In this document: one piece after another, positions 52,808-64,000 of the stretch | How the letters are laid out: the number at the start of each line of letters is the position of its first letter | How positions within the stretch are numbered: the first letter of the stretch is position 1 | Assembly (NCBI RefSeq): GCF_031877795.1 | Contig: NC_133935.1 | Span: forward strand, 71,318,303 to 71,382,302 | Length of the DNA stretch: 64,000 nucleotides | Reading direction: 5' to 3' | From: Strix aluco | Lineage: Eukaryota > Chordata > Aves > Strigiformes > Strigidae | Program-made: the position numbers and the translations under genes | Notes under the pieces: generated by a model | The model's input: the letters and a program-made list of their open reading frames with translations, nothing else | Databases searched by the model: none | Told to the model about the DNA's origin: nothing

Positions 52808-55800
52808 CTAGAAAAAATAAAAATATATCATCCTCTCAATACACAAATAATACTTTTGATCACCTTATAACCCAGCTGTATTTTTATGGCATTCGCTACT
52901 AACTATAAATGTCAGCTAAATATCTCTCTTTGTATCACAAACATGTTTGCATTTCATCTATGCCAAATATATTCATAGCTATTATCTGTAATAAGCATTA
53001 AGGTGAGGTATGCATCCATTTCTCATATTTAAATTCATTCTTGTCAGATGTGTTTTCCATTTCTGATGTTATCCGTTAGCTTGTATCTGGCATGAAATAC
53101 TCTACTGTCTAACTCAATATTGTGACATGAACATGTGCTTCATCTCCATTATTAAGAGCAAGCTCTACTACTACTAGTAGCTTTTTAATTATAAATTCTG
53201 CTATAGGCAATTATTAAGCATTTTAAAAATATACAACTTGGTCTACATTTGACTGAATTAGACATTTTTACTAAAGAAAATATTTACTGATTGTAAATTT
53301 ACACTTATGAAACATTTACAACTCGATTTGTATTCAGATCTATAGCTTTCTGTTCTAGTTCAAGACAGCAGTTTTGGTCACTATAAAACTCCCACTAGAA
53401 ATTAAGATTTTTATCTATACCTAAGAGTTTAGAAAAATTTCTGATCCTACTTTTAAAAGACTTCACTAAGTTTTCTTGTATTACCAAATTAATCTTAGAT
53501 TCTATTTTCTATACCACTGAGAACTGAAAAATATAATTATGATATTTAATTATCGATGTGATGACTGTGAACTAATGCTACATAAAATCTCATTAAAATA
53601 ACATTTTAAAATAATAATTATAAAATTAAGCTACATAATCTGACAAATGTAGGGATACTTAAATGCTGATATCTAAATAATTTATAAGATCTAGCTGTAA
53701 CGCTTTAAAAGTAGAGCAATTTTTTTTCATATTATCTGCTGGTCATTTCAAAACTGCAGTTCCCTCTTTAGAAAAATACAGTATTCTGCTCAAGTAAAGT
53801 GAACTGAAAGAACTTCTTATGTAAAACATAACATGATAAAATATCTGTTTCACTGCTATTTAACCTAGAAGAGCATGCTATTTAATATATTCCACATAAC
53901 ATTTGTAACAGTGCAATAAAGTAACCTCACTGCTACCACAAGTGGAGAAGGAAAAATATTCTCCTACTACTACTTTTCCTTATCCTCTACCCTTGACTGG
54001 TAGAATTGTATAGTGTACTACAAGGGGTTGATACAAATACCATGTTAGCAGCTACAGAAACTGCAGATCATCCTGTCCACCAATCGGTAAGAGTTGAGAA
54101 AAGAGGTAATGCCAATAATTTCAGAGAAGTTTTAGGTTTAAAAGTGTAGATGTAACTTAAAATAGGAATTAGTCAATTTCGGAACCAGAAAGGGATGATT
54201 CTGATTATAAAATCCTCTGGTATTTTTCTTACTCTAGGAAAACAATCTACTTGAATAACATAACTTCAATAGCATTGTAAAATCCCAGGACAGACAAAGT
54301 ATATGGTAATTTCAACTAGACTTCCCTCTAGAGTTTGACTTAATCAGAAAAATCAAAGTAAAGTCCAATTTACAATATTGAAGTTTTACAGAATCATGTA
54401 CTCACTACCAACCTCCTCAAAAATGCACATCTTTGTCTTTAGTGTTGGCATTTCTCTTGGGATGGAAAGTTAATATATAAAAGATATGTCTCAAGAAGAC
54501 ATACTTGTAAGCAAAGTGCTGGCACCACTTATATCGGATATTATTGTGGCAATATTTAAATAATCAAACACAACTCTAAAAAATGCAGAAAGCCAATTCT
54601 CAGAAAACAACCCTCTTCCTCATTTATTGTGTAAATAAATTTGTAGAACATGCAGTATTTTTTAAATTCAGCCTTTGATAATATTTTATAACATTTTCAT
54701 CTCTAAAATGAGAAAAAATATTAAAAAATTTTTAAAATTAAATATAGAAACAGTACGTGTGGTCTATTTTTTCTCAGCACTGAACTGCAACCAATTTCTC
54801 AGTTTTAACATGAATTTTGAAAACGTCCTTTCAAGTAGCAAACTAATCATACATGAAAAGTTTCTATTATTTTGGAATACAGAACATAATCTTATAAAAG
54901 TGACGACCTTTCTTCAAAATTGGAAGGCAAACAGGGTAGGAATGTCCAATGAAAATAGACTGTGTTTAAGACTAATTCAACAGTCTGTACAAGAAAACAT
55001 CAACACATTTTCCAGAAGCCTACTCTGAAGTATGTGCTGTCACTGGTGAAGACTTTCTGGCATAGTAAGAACCGGCTCACTTCACCATTACCTGGTGAAC
55101 TATGATCTGTGTTTAGATCTACTTCAAAGAGCAGGTAACTGAAGAGCATAGCACCAGCCTGAGCATTTGCAATCAAACGGGAAAGCAGGGAAGAAGAAAA
55201 ATGATGGTTATGGTACGGAGACAAATAAAGCTAGATTGAGATTGCTGAACAGATAAAGAAGAATACAGAAATACTGCTGAGAGGAGATTCAGAAAGAGGA
55301 AGACTATTTTACAGATGAAGAAGCAGGAAGACTGAAAAATCTGTAGGCAGGAAAATGTCATTTAAAGTAATAACAATTAATCAGGACATTTTATGTATTG
55401 GATTATTTGTTATCCTACCTGAATATTTACATTTTTTTTAATTACATGGCATGAGCAAGAAAGAGGGAACTGAAAGAAACTTGGTTTGGTATTAATATAT
55501 ACGAATCCTCCTTTCTTCTTCTCATTCCTTCAACTTTATATAAGCTCTTGAAAAACATAGGGTAGAAGGCGGCAGGATTAAAGAAATCTGTCTGAAAGCA
55601 CTGTTTTAACTTTCAAAGTCAATTTGCAGTAGCTGTTGGCAAAATTTTTTATTTTGCCCTCTCACATTGACTCACAAAAAAACATTACATAGCTAGTCAA
55701 ATTAGATCATCAGAGTATTCTTTTTTCTGATAATAACCTAAGATTCTGATTTTAAGCCCAAGATTTTATTCTATTATCACATAATAAAGAAAATTCCTCC

Positions 55801-57094
55801 ATAGCCAGAAAGTCAAGAGAAGTGGCTTAAACATTAAAATAAAAAAAAAAACAGAATTCCAATGGTGGAAATTGAAAATGTTTTTAAGGAATTGCAGAAA
55901 CAAAATCTGGAAGTATATAAGAACCTGTAGTTTTCTTGAGATTTTTCTGTTCAACTTTTTTTTTTTTTCCTCAATACAATTTTCTTCAGCTCTTTTAAAT
56001 GAAACCAAATAGGTTTAAATATGCAATTCATTAGAGAAAAAATGCATATCCCCCTATAGATTTAAAAATCCATCATGTTTCAGAGATAAGTCTAGGCTAC
56101 AAAGTATTTCCAATGGATAGTTTTAGACAGTTTTGGAAATTGAGTAAAACCACTAATGTATAATTGCTTTTTCTAACACCTGCTACCTATCATACTTTTC
56201 CATTTGTAGCTTTTGAAGTTACAAACAGTTTGATCTCTAAATGTACAGAAATGCAGACTACCAGCTAAAAGCTATTTAAAATCAAATATAAACAATGACC
56301 TTGATTTAAATATTTTAGCAAAAGATCTCAAGACAGATGTACAACCTTCCAGAAGACTTATTCTGAACATATTACAGACGACTCAGAGCACATTATCTAA
56401 GAACCATCTGTCATTACCAATAAAAATCATTTAGATTGTTAACATCACAAATATCTCATTGCCCTGCAAATGCTGGATCTCCTCTGCAGCTGAAATGAAA
56501 GGCATTCTTTATACTGCATTCCCTAAACTTCTTGAATTAAACAATCACTGAAAGAATGCAAATTTTGTTGTACGACTAGACTGATTATTGTCAAATCAAT
56601 GATTAGTCTAACCTGCCTCCCATACCCTGGATACTTCAGCATTTAAGGAGGGCAGTATCTCACGGTATTATATTTTTTGATGGAGTAAATATAATATGTG
56701 ATTATTTCTGAAGTACTCAGAATGATTAAAGCTATGAGATTGTACCAGGGTTAAGTATTAAACCACCACATTTCACATGCAAATAATGGCTCCGACACAA
56801 GGACTTCCACACACTTAATGATTACAGATGAATAAAGCAACTTTAAGCAACTCCATTTTTACTACATTACAAAGAGCAGATAGTTTAGCTGTGAAGACAT
56901 TTAGGTATTTTTTCCAAAATTATCCAAGCAATCTGTAGCAGAAAAAGAGAAAGAAGCCAGCACAGGATCATCATGGAAAGTGGAATGTCTTGGTTGCTCC
57001 TCCAAGATTTGCTTTTTCCATCAGCCAGGAACTCTTGACTTCCCAGGCACAGACTCAATCTACTGTTAAAACTGAGACTCAGACTTCCAGTCTG

Positions 57095-58320
57095 AGAAGA
57101 AACACAGCACAAGCACACCATGGAGTGGTCCATCAGGGTAACTACCCTGCCACCAGGAATGACCAACAGCAGATGACTAAGAGTATAAGAGTGCAAGCAT
57201 ATAGCAGTACCTCCCCAGAACACTCTTCCAACTTTCAATGATTTCATGCTCAGAGATGTCCTTACACAAGCTGTAGAATATGCCCATTTAATAGATGTTA
57301 ATGGATTTGTCTTATCTGCCCAAAGTTTTTTGCAACTGTAAGCTTTTCTGGTAATCACAAAGTCCTGTGGCAAAGAATTCCAAAACCCAAGTGTGTGCTA
57401 GTTAGCATGTCTGTTTTAAACCCAACACCTGCTAATTTCATTCAAAGCTGTTCAGTGATTGCATTGAAAGAGAGTATAAGCAATGACTTCCTGTTCACTT
57501 TCTTCAGTCCATTCATCTTTCCTTCTCTTTTGCAGACTAGAATTTTTTTGTCTATTCCACTGTTCCTTACATACCAGTTCTGCCATCTTTGCTGAGCCTT
57601 CTTAAGCATCCTTTCCTGTACTTTTCCGATTTTGAAATAAGGTCCAAACTATATATAGCATGTAAGATGCAGAAAGAATGTAACTCTCACAGCTGCATAA
57701 CGATATTTTGTTCTCCTTTCCTTTCGCTGTAATTCCTAGCCTTTGATTTTTTTTTTTCATTTTCTTTCTTAACTGCTACTGAGCTCATATTTTCCTCTTG
57801 TGCTTGAGTGTAGAAAGCTAACTTGAAGCCCAGTTATACCAGTAGACTTAGGATTGTTTCACAAACACAATATCACTTTATATTTGTACATGTGGAATTT
57901 CACCTGTAATTTACTACTCAGTTCTTTACAGCAACATGAAGTCCTGCAACTCCTTCCTGTCAACTTCTCACCTTTACTACTCTGAATAACATGGTGGTGG
58001 TAGCAAAGTTTGCTGTCTCATTTACTCCCATATCCCTTTTCCAATCATTTCAGCAGGAACAGCTAAAGCCTCATCACAAATTGTAAAAGAATTACATGTA
58101 ATTCCCTTTAATTTTGAAACCTGCTGGCTTATTCCTACCATCTGTTTTCTGTCTTTCAGACAGTTATTATCCTTACAAAGGCATTCCCTTTAATTCCACA
58201 GCCATGCTTTTTCTTTAATAACCTTTAGTGAAGAACCTTCTTCACTGTTTTCAGCAATCTCAGTAAGCCACACCAACGTGGTGCATTATGTTCACTGGCT
58301 CTTAAAGATTTGCAAGGTGT
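57095..58320 (-). mobile_element. Ancient amniote CR1 relic with ORF2 tail
   Basis: On the minus strand, blocks of the old CR1 group known from turtles and crocodilians appear in order. From 3' to 5' (plus-strand reading) they include the inverse of the GATGGACCAC segment near 57,120, CAAAGTCCTGTGGCAAAGAATT at 57,357-57,378, AATTTCATTCAAAG, CCATTCATCTTTCC, then TGGAATTTCACCTGTAAT and TTATTCCTACCATCTGTTTTC near 58,130. The peptide LPQDFVI-type tail of ORF2 is visible near 57,360. The copy is heavily decayed with many stops and indels. The 162-codon minus-strand frame at 56,885-57,373 lies largely over the element's 3' end and is not a host gene. Borders are approximate. Confidence 0.7.
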
Positions 58321-61300
58321 GATTTCTCACTACGAAAATAATGATTTTCTTAAAATGTCATATTTACTCATGGCAAAAGAGTATTATGATTAAGTTTAGA
58401 GAACTCTGTATTGAAGTCGCCTAAATCTTGTCATTCTAAAAGATACTGGAATACTTCAAGAATTTCAACTATTTTCATTGTACACAGCAGCCTACCAACT
58501 CATGTAGGATCATAACTTTCTTCTGCCTTTCAGTTTTACAGACAGTTATATAACGAAATTTTGACTATTCTGTGGTGCTAAAACTGTAAACTTTAGTCAT
58601 GATACATGTTAAAAAGTATTGTACGGTTATATATAAAAATACCTATTAAAAACATTTATTTTGGTTGAGTTAGCACATTTTGGATTGTCTTCTATCACTG
58701 TTTTTATTTTATCATGACCATGTCCAAGGGGATGATTCTAAAAGCAGTAAGTGACCAGCAGTACTTGCCTAAGCCGAATCTAACCTGACAATAAAACACA
58801 GTAAAAAAGATGGAACATTTATACTTTAAAAAAAAACCCAAACCAAAAAACAACCTTACTTATAGGTAAGGCCTATAAGTAGCTTTCTAATGCAAACATC
58901 CATCGATTTATATAAAAATTTATGGGTTGGTTTGATTAAAGACAAATCTGATCCAAACACATTTCATAGCACTTTAAAATCTGTAATGGAAACTAAGTTT
59001 CAAGTCACAACAGCAAGTCAGAAGTACCTGGCACAGCCAAACCACCATGTAAAAATTATTATCTCAACACTTAGTGCTCACTGTAAATCCCTTATAGAAG
59101 AGCTATTTAAAAAAAAAAAACTTTACAAGAACTGTGTTCGCATTTCCTATTTCTGCTAGGAACATTCAAAAAAATTATTTATCTTACAACGTTCTATTAG
59201 ATTTGGAGCACTTACGCAGAAAACTAGGTGAAGATCAGTTTTAATAACAATTCAGTAGTTGGCCTCTCTGATCTAGTCAACAACAACTTGGCAACAGTTC
59301 CCAAAAGATGACTTGCAATATAAACCTCCACTGTGAAATCCCAGCCACAAGGAACAGAGACCATTGCTAGAATTTTTTTGGATCAATGTGTTGCCCTGTT
59401 AGAACGATCCATATGGCCTGCAAAACTCAATGTAAGACTATTAATCAATATCAAATATAAATGGATGCTATTGATAATTACTATTCACTTGATTTATCCA
59501 GTCTCCCATTAATCAGTTTTAAGAAGCATCTTTCACATAACTTTGCACATTAGCTTGGATTTTGAGAACAGAGTTTAAATTACTGTCCTCTTCACTTGCT
59601 AATATGTTCAATTCAAACAGAATGAAAAATAACTAACTTCAAGTGTGTATTTGACTTTTTTGTCCTACCTTTTCCAGAATAAACTGGTGAAAAAAATTCA
59701 ATGTTTCTCATTTGGTTCATTTAAAGAATTCATCATGAAGTTTTTAAAGAGTTCATCATGACTAGGATGTCAAGTGAATTCTCACTCGATGAGGTACATC
59801 CAATACTGAAATGTGTTTTTCTTTTACAGTTATTTTTCTCCTCACGGGTGGTGGTTTTTTACCTTCACATACAGGACTGTTGCTAGATCTTAGCAAAGGA
59901 ATGGAGCTTCTTATGCAACCCCATTATAGTCCTTTCTTACTCAATTGAGTATTTACAGAAGAAAGTGGAGTAAGGCAGTTATTGGGACAATGCCTTTGAT
60001 ACAAATGCAAGGTGACACTGAACTCTACACAGGGAGAACAATTAATTTTGCAACACTTATTTCCAAAATTACTTTGAAAATAACCTAGATATACACAGAA
60101 GAAATATTCATAGTCAAACTATCAGAAAGTTTATTGATTTCTGTAATTTCCCATGTTGATAAGCCTCTTCACATCTGCAGAGGATAAAACCAAAAGTGAC
60201 AGATTAGTTGCCCCCCACCCCCAGCACAGGTGAAGTTGAAAAAAACAACTTTCTAAAAGCTGCAGACTATTTCTTTAATAGGTTACATTGTAGATTTGAG
60301 GGAAAACTTACAGATAAAATTTAAATCTCATCTTTGCTTCATCTACACTCAATGATAGAAAGAACATTTATTACAAAGACTTCTCTTATTTTAAGTTAGG
60401 TTTAAAGCTGGGCTTCAATTATTCAGACATGATTGTCCAGCTGAAAAGAAATTTGTTTTGAGGTTTCCTTCTAATTAAGACACTATTCATTCTATCTGAA
60501 ATCACTAATTTAATCTGAAACATGTAAATTACTTCTCAAGAAGTGACTTAATACCAATTAGTTGGCCAAAAATGGGGTGGAAAAAAGCAAGGCTGTGGAA
60601 CACCAAAACCAAAACTGTTTGTTGTGACAGAATTCTACTTGAAGATATGATTTACCTTACAAAGCACAAACTAAATCCAGATCTTTAGTAAAAATACGCT
60701 GCAACTGATTTAATTCTGAAGAACTTTGCCATAAGGCAAAATATTTTTACATACATGTGAACCTGCTTTAAGCAGACTACTGATTTGAAACAAGGACAGG
60801 CACCATTGATTAAAAAAGAATATGGCAACTTTTCCACCTGTGAGCAGAACTTCAGCAGATCATGTGAATCAAAACAGAACCATATTTCCTGAATACCCTG
60901 CTTTTAAAAGGCAAATGAGCACAAATAAGCAGTATGACTAATATTTACTAAACTAATTCCCTATTTCACCTTTCGAATTTCTAAACTATTTACCTCATGT
61001 ACCATTTTAATTATTTTTGCAGTTCATTCCCAGAGAACCTTGATGCTGGGAAATTAATTAATAGACACAATAGAGAAACTGTCAGCATTGTTTAAATACA
61101 ATTTCAGCACTAGCCTCATTTACATGTATCCCTTTATTCTAAACAATGGGATTGCTGAACTTTTCGTATGAAATTGTTCATTAGAAAGAGCACAGTGATA
61201 TCCTTTTCTGCGGATATTCATCGGTTATCACATTTTGCTGAAATACATAATCCATGCTCAAGACATCCACTAGAGCTTTTAGCCCCTGGATTTCAAAGAT

Positions 61301-61751
61301 AATGAAATAGTCATATAATTGTTTGATTAATTGGCTTTAGCTTTATCATATTATTAGCTTTAATATTATTCAATATAATTAAGTTATAAATTAATTATTC
61401 AAAGCAGACCTACAAAAAAAGTGTTAGTTTAACACTTCACAACTGAAAAAATCAGTTGAATAACTGTACAAATACATATCACATATTTATACTGAAAGAC
61501 AAAAACATCTAAATAACAGCATTAAAGCCCGATAGTTGCTTATTCCAACTTCTCCACAAATAACAAGAATATGCTTACTGACACAATGCCAACACGTAAT
61601 TCAAAGACATCCTCTCATTGAGTATGCTTTAGGTCATACATGTCACTTCCAGATATGGAGGCTTACATGTGTGCCTTTTTGGACAAAAGTTGGTATTTTG
61701 ACAGCAATGAATGCTTAAATGAAATATTACTGGTCATTTGAGTAAAGCATA

Positions 61752-62155
61752 TGTCATGGTTTGAACTCGGCCAGCAGCCAAACACCACACAGCTGACCTG
61801 GGGAAATGTGTGAGAGAGCTGGAGGGATGAAAGGAGACTCTCATAGGTTGAGATAAAAAAACAGTTTAGTAACTGTAATAAACCAAAACAAAACGATAAC
61901 AGTAATAGGAAGTACAAACAGCTAATGCACAATGCAATAGCTCATCACCTGCTGACTGAATCCCAGCCTGCCCCCGGTTAGTGATCCCAACAGAACCAAG
62001 GTCCTGCTACTGCCAGAGACAACCCACCTCCTTTATATCCTGAGCATGACGTCACATGATATGGAATATTCCAATGACCAATCCAGGCCCAGCACTCCGG
62101 CTGTGCCCCCTCCCAGCTCAAGAAAATTAACTCTATCCCAGCCAAAACCAGGAAT
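61752..62155 (-). mobile_element. Avian ERVL-type LTR, internally shortened
   Basis: The plus strand starts TGTCATGGTTTGAACTCGGC and ends near TCTATCCCAGCCAAAACCAGG, the inverse of the very common bird LTR that opens with a TGGTTTTGGCTGGGATAGAG-like motif. Inside, TTTATATCCTGAGCATGACG gives the minus-strand TATA box beside a perfect CRE palindrome TGACGTCA (62,047-62,054), both typical of that family. The copy is about 400 bp, shorter than I expect for the family. The missing part seems to be U3 sequence between the CCCCTCCCAGCTC and AAGAAAATTAACTC segments. The U3 end is eroded, and no clear target duplication is seen. There is no internal viral sequence. Confidence 0.85.
62047..62054. promoter_or_regulatory. 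CRE palindrome in LTR
   Basis: TGACGTCA is a perfect cyclic-AMP response element placed just upstream, in the minus-strand sense, of the LTR TATA box (about 62,034). It is a candidate CREB/ATF site of the LTR promoter. Confidence 0.55.
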
Positions 62156-64000
62156 GAAAATATTACTGAATTCTTGTCCAGTGAACAGAATCTCTACAAT
62201 CCTGAAATTCTCACGTCTGTAAATTGAAGGGATGATTACAACAACGTAATACGTAACTGTTTTGTGAAGATTTCTTATTAGATTCTGAACATAAAATGAT
62301 ATTTGTATCAAAACCTTGTGTGATCTAAGAAAGATATATTTTCTTCTTAATTATAACAACTACATTTTCAAGCTAATTATTCCAATGGCTTTTTCTTCCT
62401 TTCAAGGAACACACTGTAACAAATATGTGTATCACATTCAGTCACACGTTTTCTAATAGGTTGTCTTGTTGACTAAGAAGATAAGTGAATAGGATAGTGG
62501 AAACAGAAATACCAAAAGGGTATTTAGTAACAAGCATGAGCTATTGCCTTCCTTTCCTGTTTTCCAAGCTAATCTTTCCAAGCTTAGTCACAACAGAATC
62601 AAGTCATGACACAGAGTCAAGAGCAGCACCCAAGTTTCTAGCAGAACCATTATAAAGACACTCAAGATACACCACTAGCTTTTTTCATCCCCTTCTCTCA
62701 TTAAACCACATTACATTCTACAAACTAACAACAAAATCCTTAATTTCTTATCACCATTATTCCTCTAGAGACTAGGAAATAGTTGGAACTGGTATTTTCC
62801 TCCACTTGCTAGCCTGCAAAAATCTTAACTCTTATTATTCATGAAAATACTGCTTCCTCACAGAGCAACACTATCTGAATCAGTCTCTACCTAGGGATGG
62901 CAATTCAGCTGAGCATTCAATCTTGTCTTGTGATGATGATCTAATTGCACCAAGCTTTTTGTGATGATATCACTGCTTAACAACATTACTTGGCCTGCAT
63001 GCTTTACATTTCATCCAGCTTCTATTAAAACTAACATACTAATAATGCCACAGAAACTAAAGTAGGCAGCTGCTGAATGCAGCAGCATCATCACTGATTA
63101 AAGAGAAGAAAAAGCAAAACATCCAAAAACATTATTCAGCTACTCTTCAGCTACATCCAGCACACAGGGTCTATAGTCATGCTTCTGCAAAACTGCAGGT
63201 TTATAAAAGGGCTGATGTCAAAAGCAACTGAAAAGCCAACACCAGTAATCATTTCAAGTATCTGAAAATTGCTAGTCACTCAATATCATACCTGGAAATG
63301 TTAATAATGTATGTATTTTAATTAAAATCATTAGATACTTGATAGCTATTTCCAGAAGCTTGATCTTGTCTGGATGAATAAGATAAGTTGCTTCTTACCT
63401 AAACAGTTAATACAAAAGATACACCAGGCTAATCCAAAAAATACTCTCAGACCACTTCTATTCCCATCCACCAACTGGTTAGCACATGATTGGATGCAGC
63501 TCTGCTGAACTCTGATCAGAATGAGAAACTACATACACCAAATATAATTGACTTTATTAGCTTTAGCAAAAATATTTCCTGTGAATAACACTATTGTTAT
63601 GAAGATGCTAATGTCTCAGTAGATGCCACAGCCTGCACAGTACTTAAAATATCTCTTAGGACATTGAATTAAGGTAAATTCTTTGATTTCAATCTTCTCA
63701 AAATGCTGAAAGTCAAAACCTGGTGGACAACAGAACAATCAAGTCAAAGTCTGTGCTAACAATCAGTCTTCACACTGGATCACTGATTGAAACAGCAGTA
63801 TGAAACAAAAGACTTATGTGGGAATGGCAACACCTGCAGTGTTGTCACAATCTGCTTTATCAAGGTTCTCTGGAAGCTAACTCTGATGCTGCTACTCTTA
63901 TCTCTGAGAACTGAAAGATCTGTCTTCACTCTGAAGAGCCCTGAGCAATTACAAGACAGTAATACTCTCATACTTTTCTCCAGCTCAGGTGTATCTTACA

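Larger units (their letters stand above)
52808..64000 (-). other. TBC1D22A: Partial upstream intron of TBC1D22A
   Basis: This is the DNA upstream, on the minus strand, of the penultimate exon. The exon that should encode the segment ending in WDTYQ was not found before the window edge, so the intron is longer than 11 kb. It holds one ancient CR1 relic (57.1-58.3 kb) and one avian LTR (61.75-62.15 kb). The remaining parts (52.8-57.1, 58.3-61.7 and 62.2-64.0 kb) are AT-rich and show nothing I can name. Confidence 0.8.

Noticed and set aside
54675..55028. 117-codon plus-strand frame
   Set aside because: The composition (Lys, Asn, Phe, Ile) is that expected from AT-rich non-coding DNA, and no homology was recognised.
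56885..57373. 162-codon minus-strand open frame
   Set aside because: Its start is the tail of ORF2 of an ancient CR1 and most of the rest is CR1 3' region. The frame is a by-product of a decayed repeat.
1..64000. CRISPR arrays, bacterial operons, tRNA or rRNA genes
   Set aside because: None seen. The window is vertebrate nuclear DNA, and no regular spacer arrays, cloverleaf candidates or rRNA-like segments were recognised by eye.

Overview
The window is vertebrate nuclear DNA from a bird. It is AT-rich with no operon-like gene packing. It carries CR1 LINE copies in several states of decay and LTR copies of avian type. Its only recognisable protein-coding sequence is two spliced exons on the minus strand. 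They encode the C-terminal end of TBC1D22A, a TBC-domain (Rab GTPase-activating) protein. The bird species cannot be fixed from the sequence alone.

Layout. Positions 1 to about 13,500 are the region downstream of the gene. They hold one long decayed CR1 (about 8,994-10,160) with reverse-transcriptase remains, a second CR1 3' fragment (10,471-10,696), and otherwise unique DNA. From about 13,530 to 16,636 lies a repeat-free, very AT-rich stretch that is the likely 3' UTR of TBC1D22A. The last coding exon is 16,637-16,765. An intron of about 35.9 kb (16,766-52,711) separates it from the penultimate exon (52,712-52,807). The rest (52,808-64,000) is part of the next intron; no further exon was found there, so the rest of the gene lies beyond the right edge.

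The introns hold a CR1 3' fragment in gene-sense orientation (about 20,687), a CR1 in antisense (about 22,715-23,085), and two very old amniote-type CR1 relics in sense (about 34,465-35,330 and 57,095-58,320). There is a possible old LINE relic at about 47,390-47,720. Three LTRs without internal sequence are present: 25,903-26,745 with a 5-bp target duplication, 49,903-50,465 with a 4-bp candidate duplication, and 61,752-about 62,155. There is also a 97-bp tandem duplication and two G/C-run blocks able to form quadruplexes.

I found no previously undescribed gene system. Most long open frames in the window are chance frames or fall inside repeats; in particular, the longest frames lie in the LTR at 26 kb and in the CR1 relic at 57 kb. 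The items most worth checking are a candidate extra terminal exon at about 7,780-8,031, LTR polyadenylation signals lying in the sense direction inside the introns, and an unexplained GC-richer block beside the first LTR.
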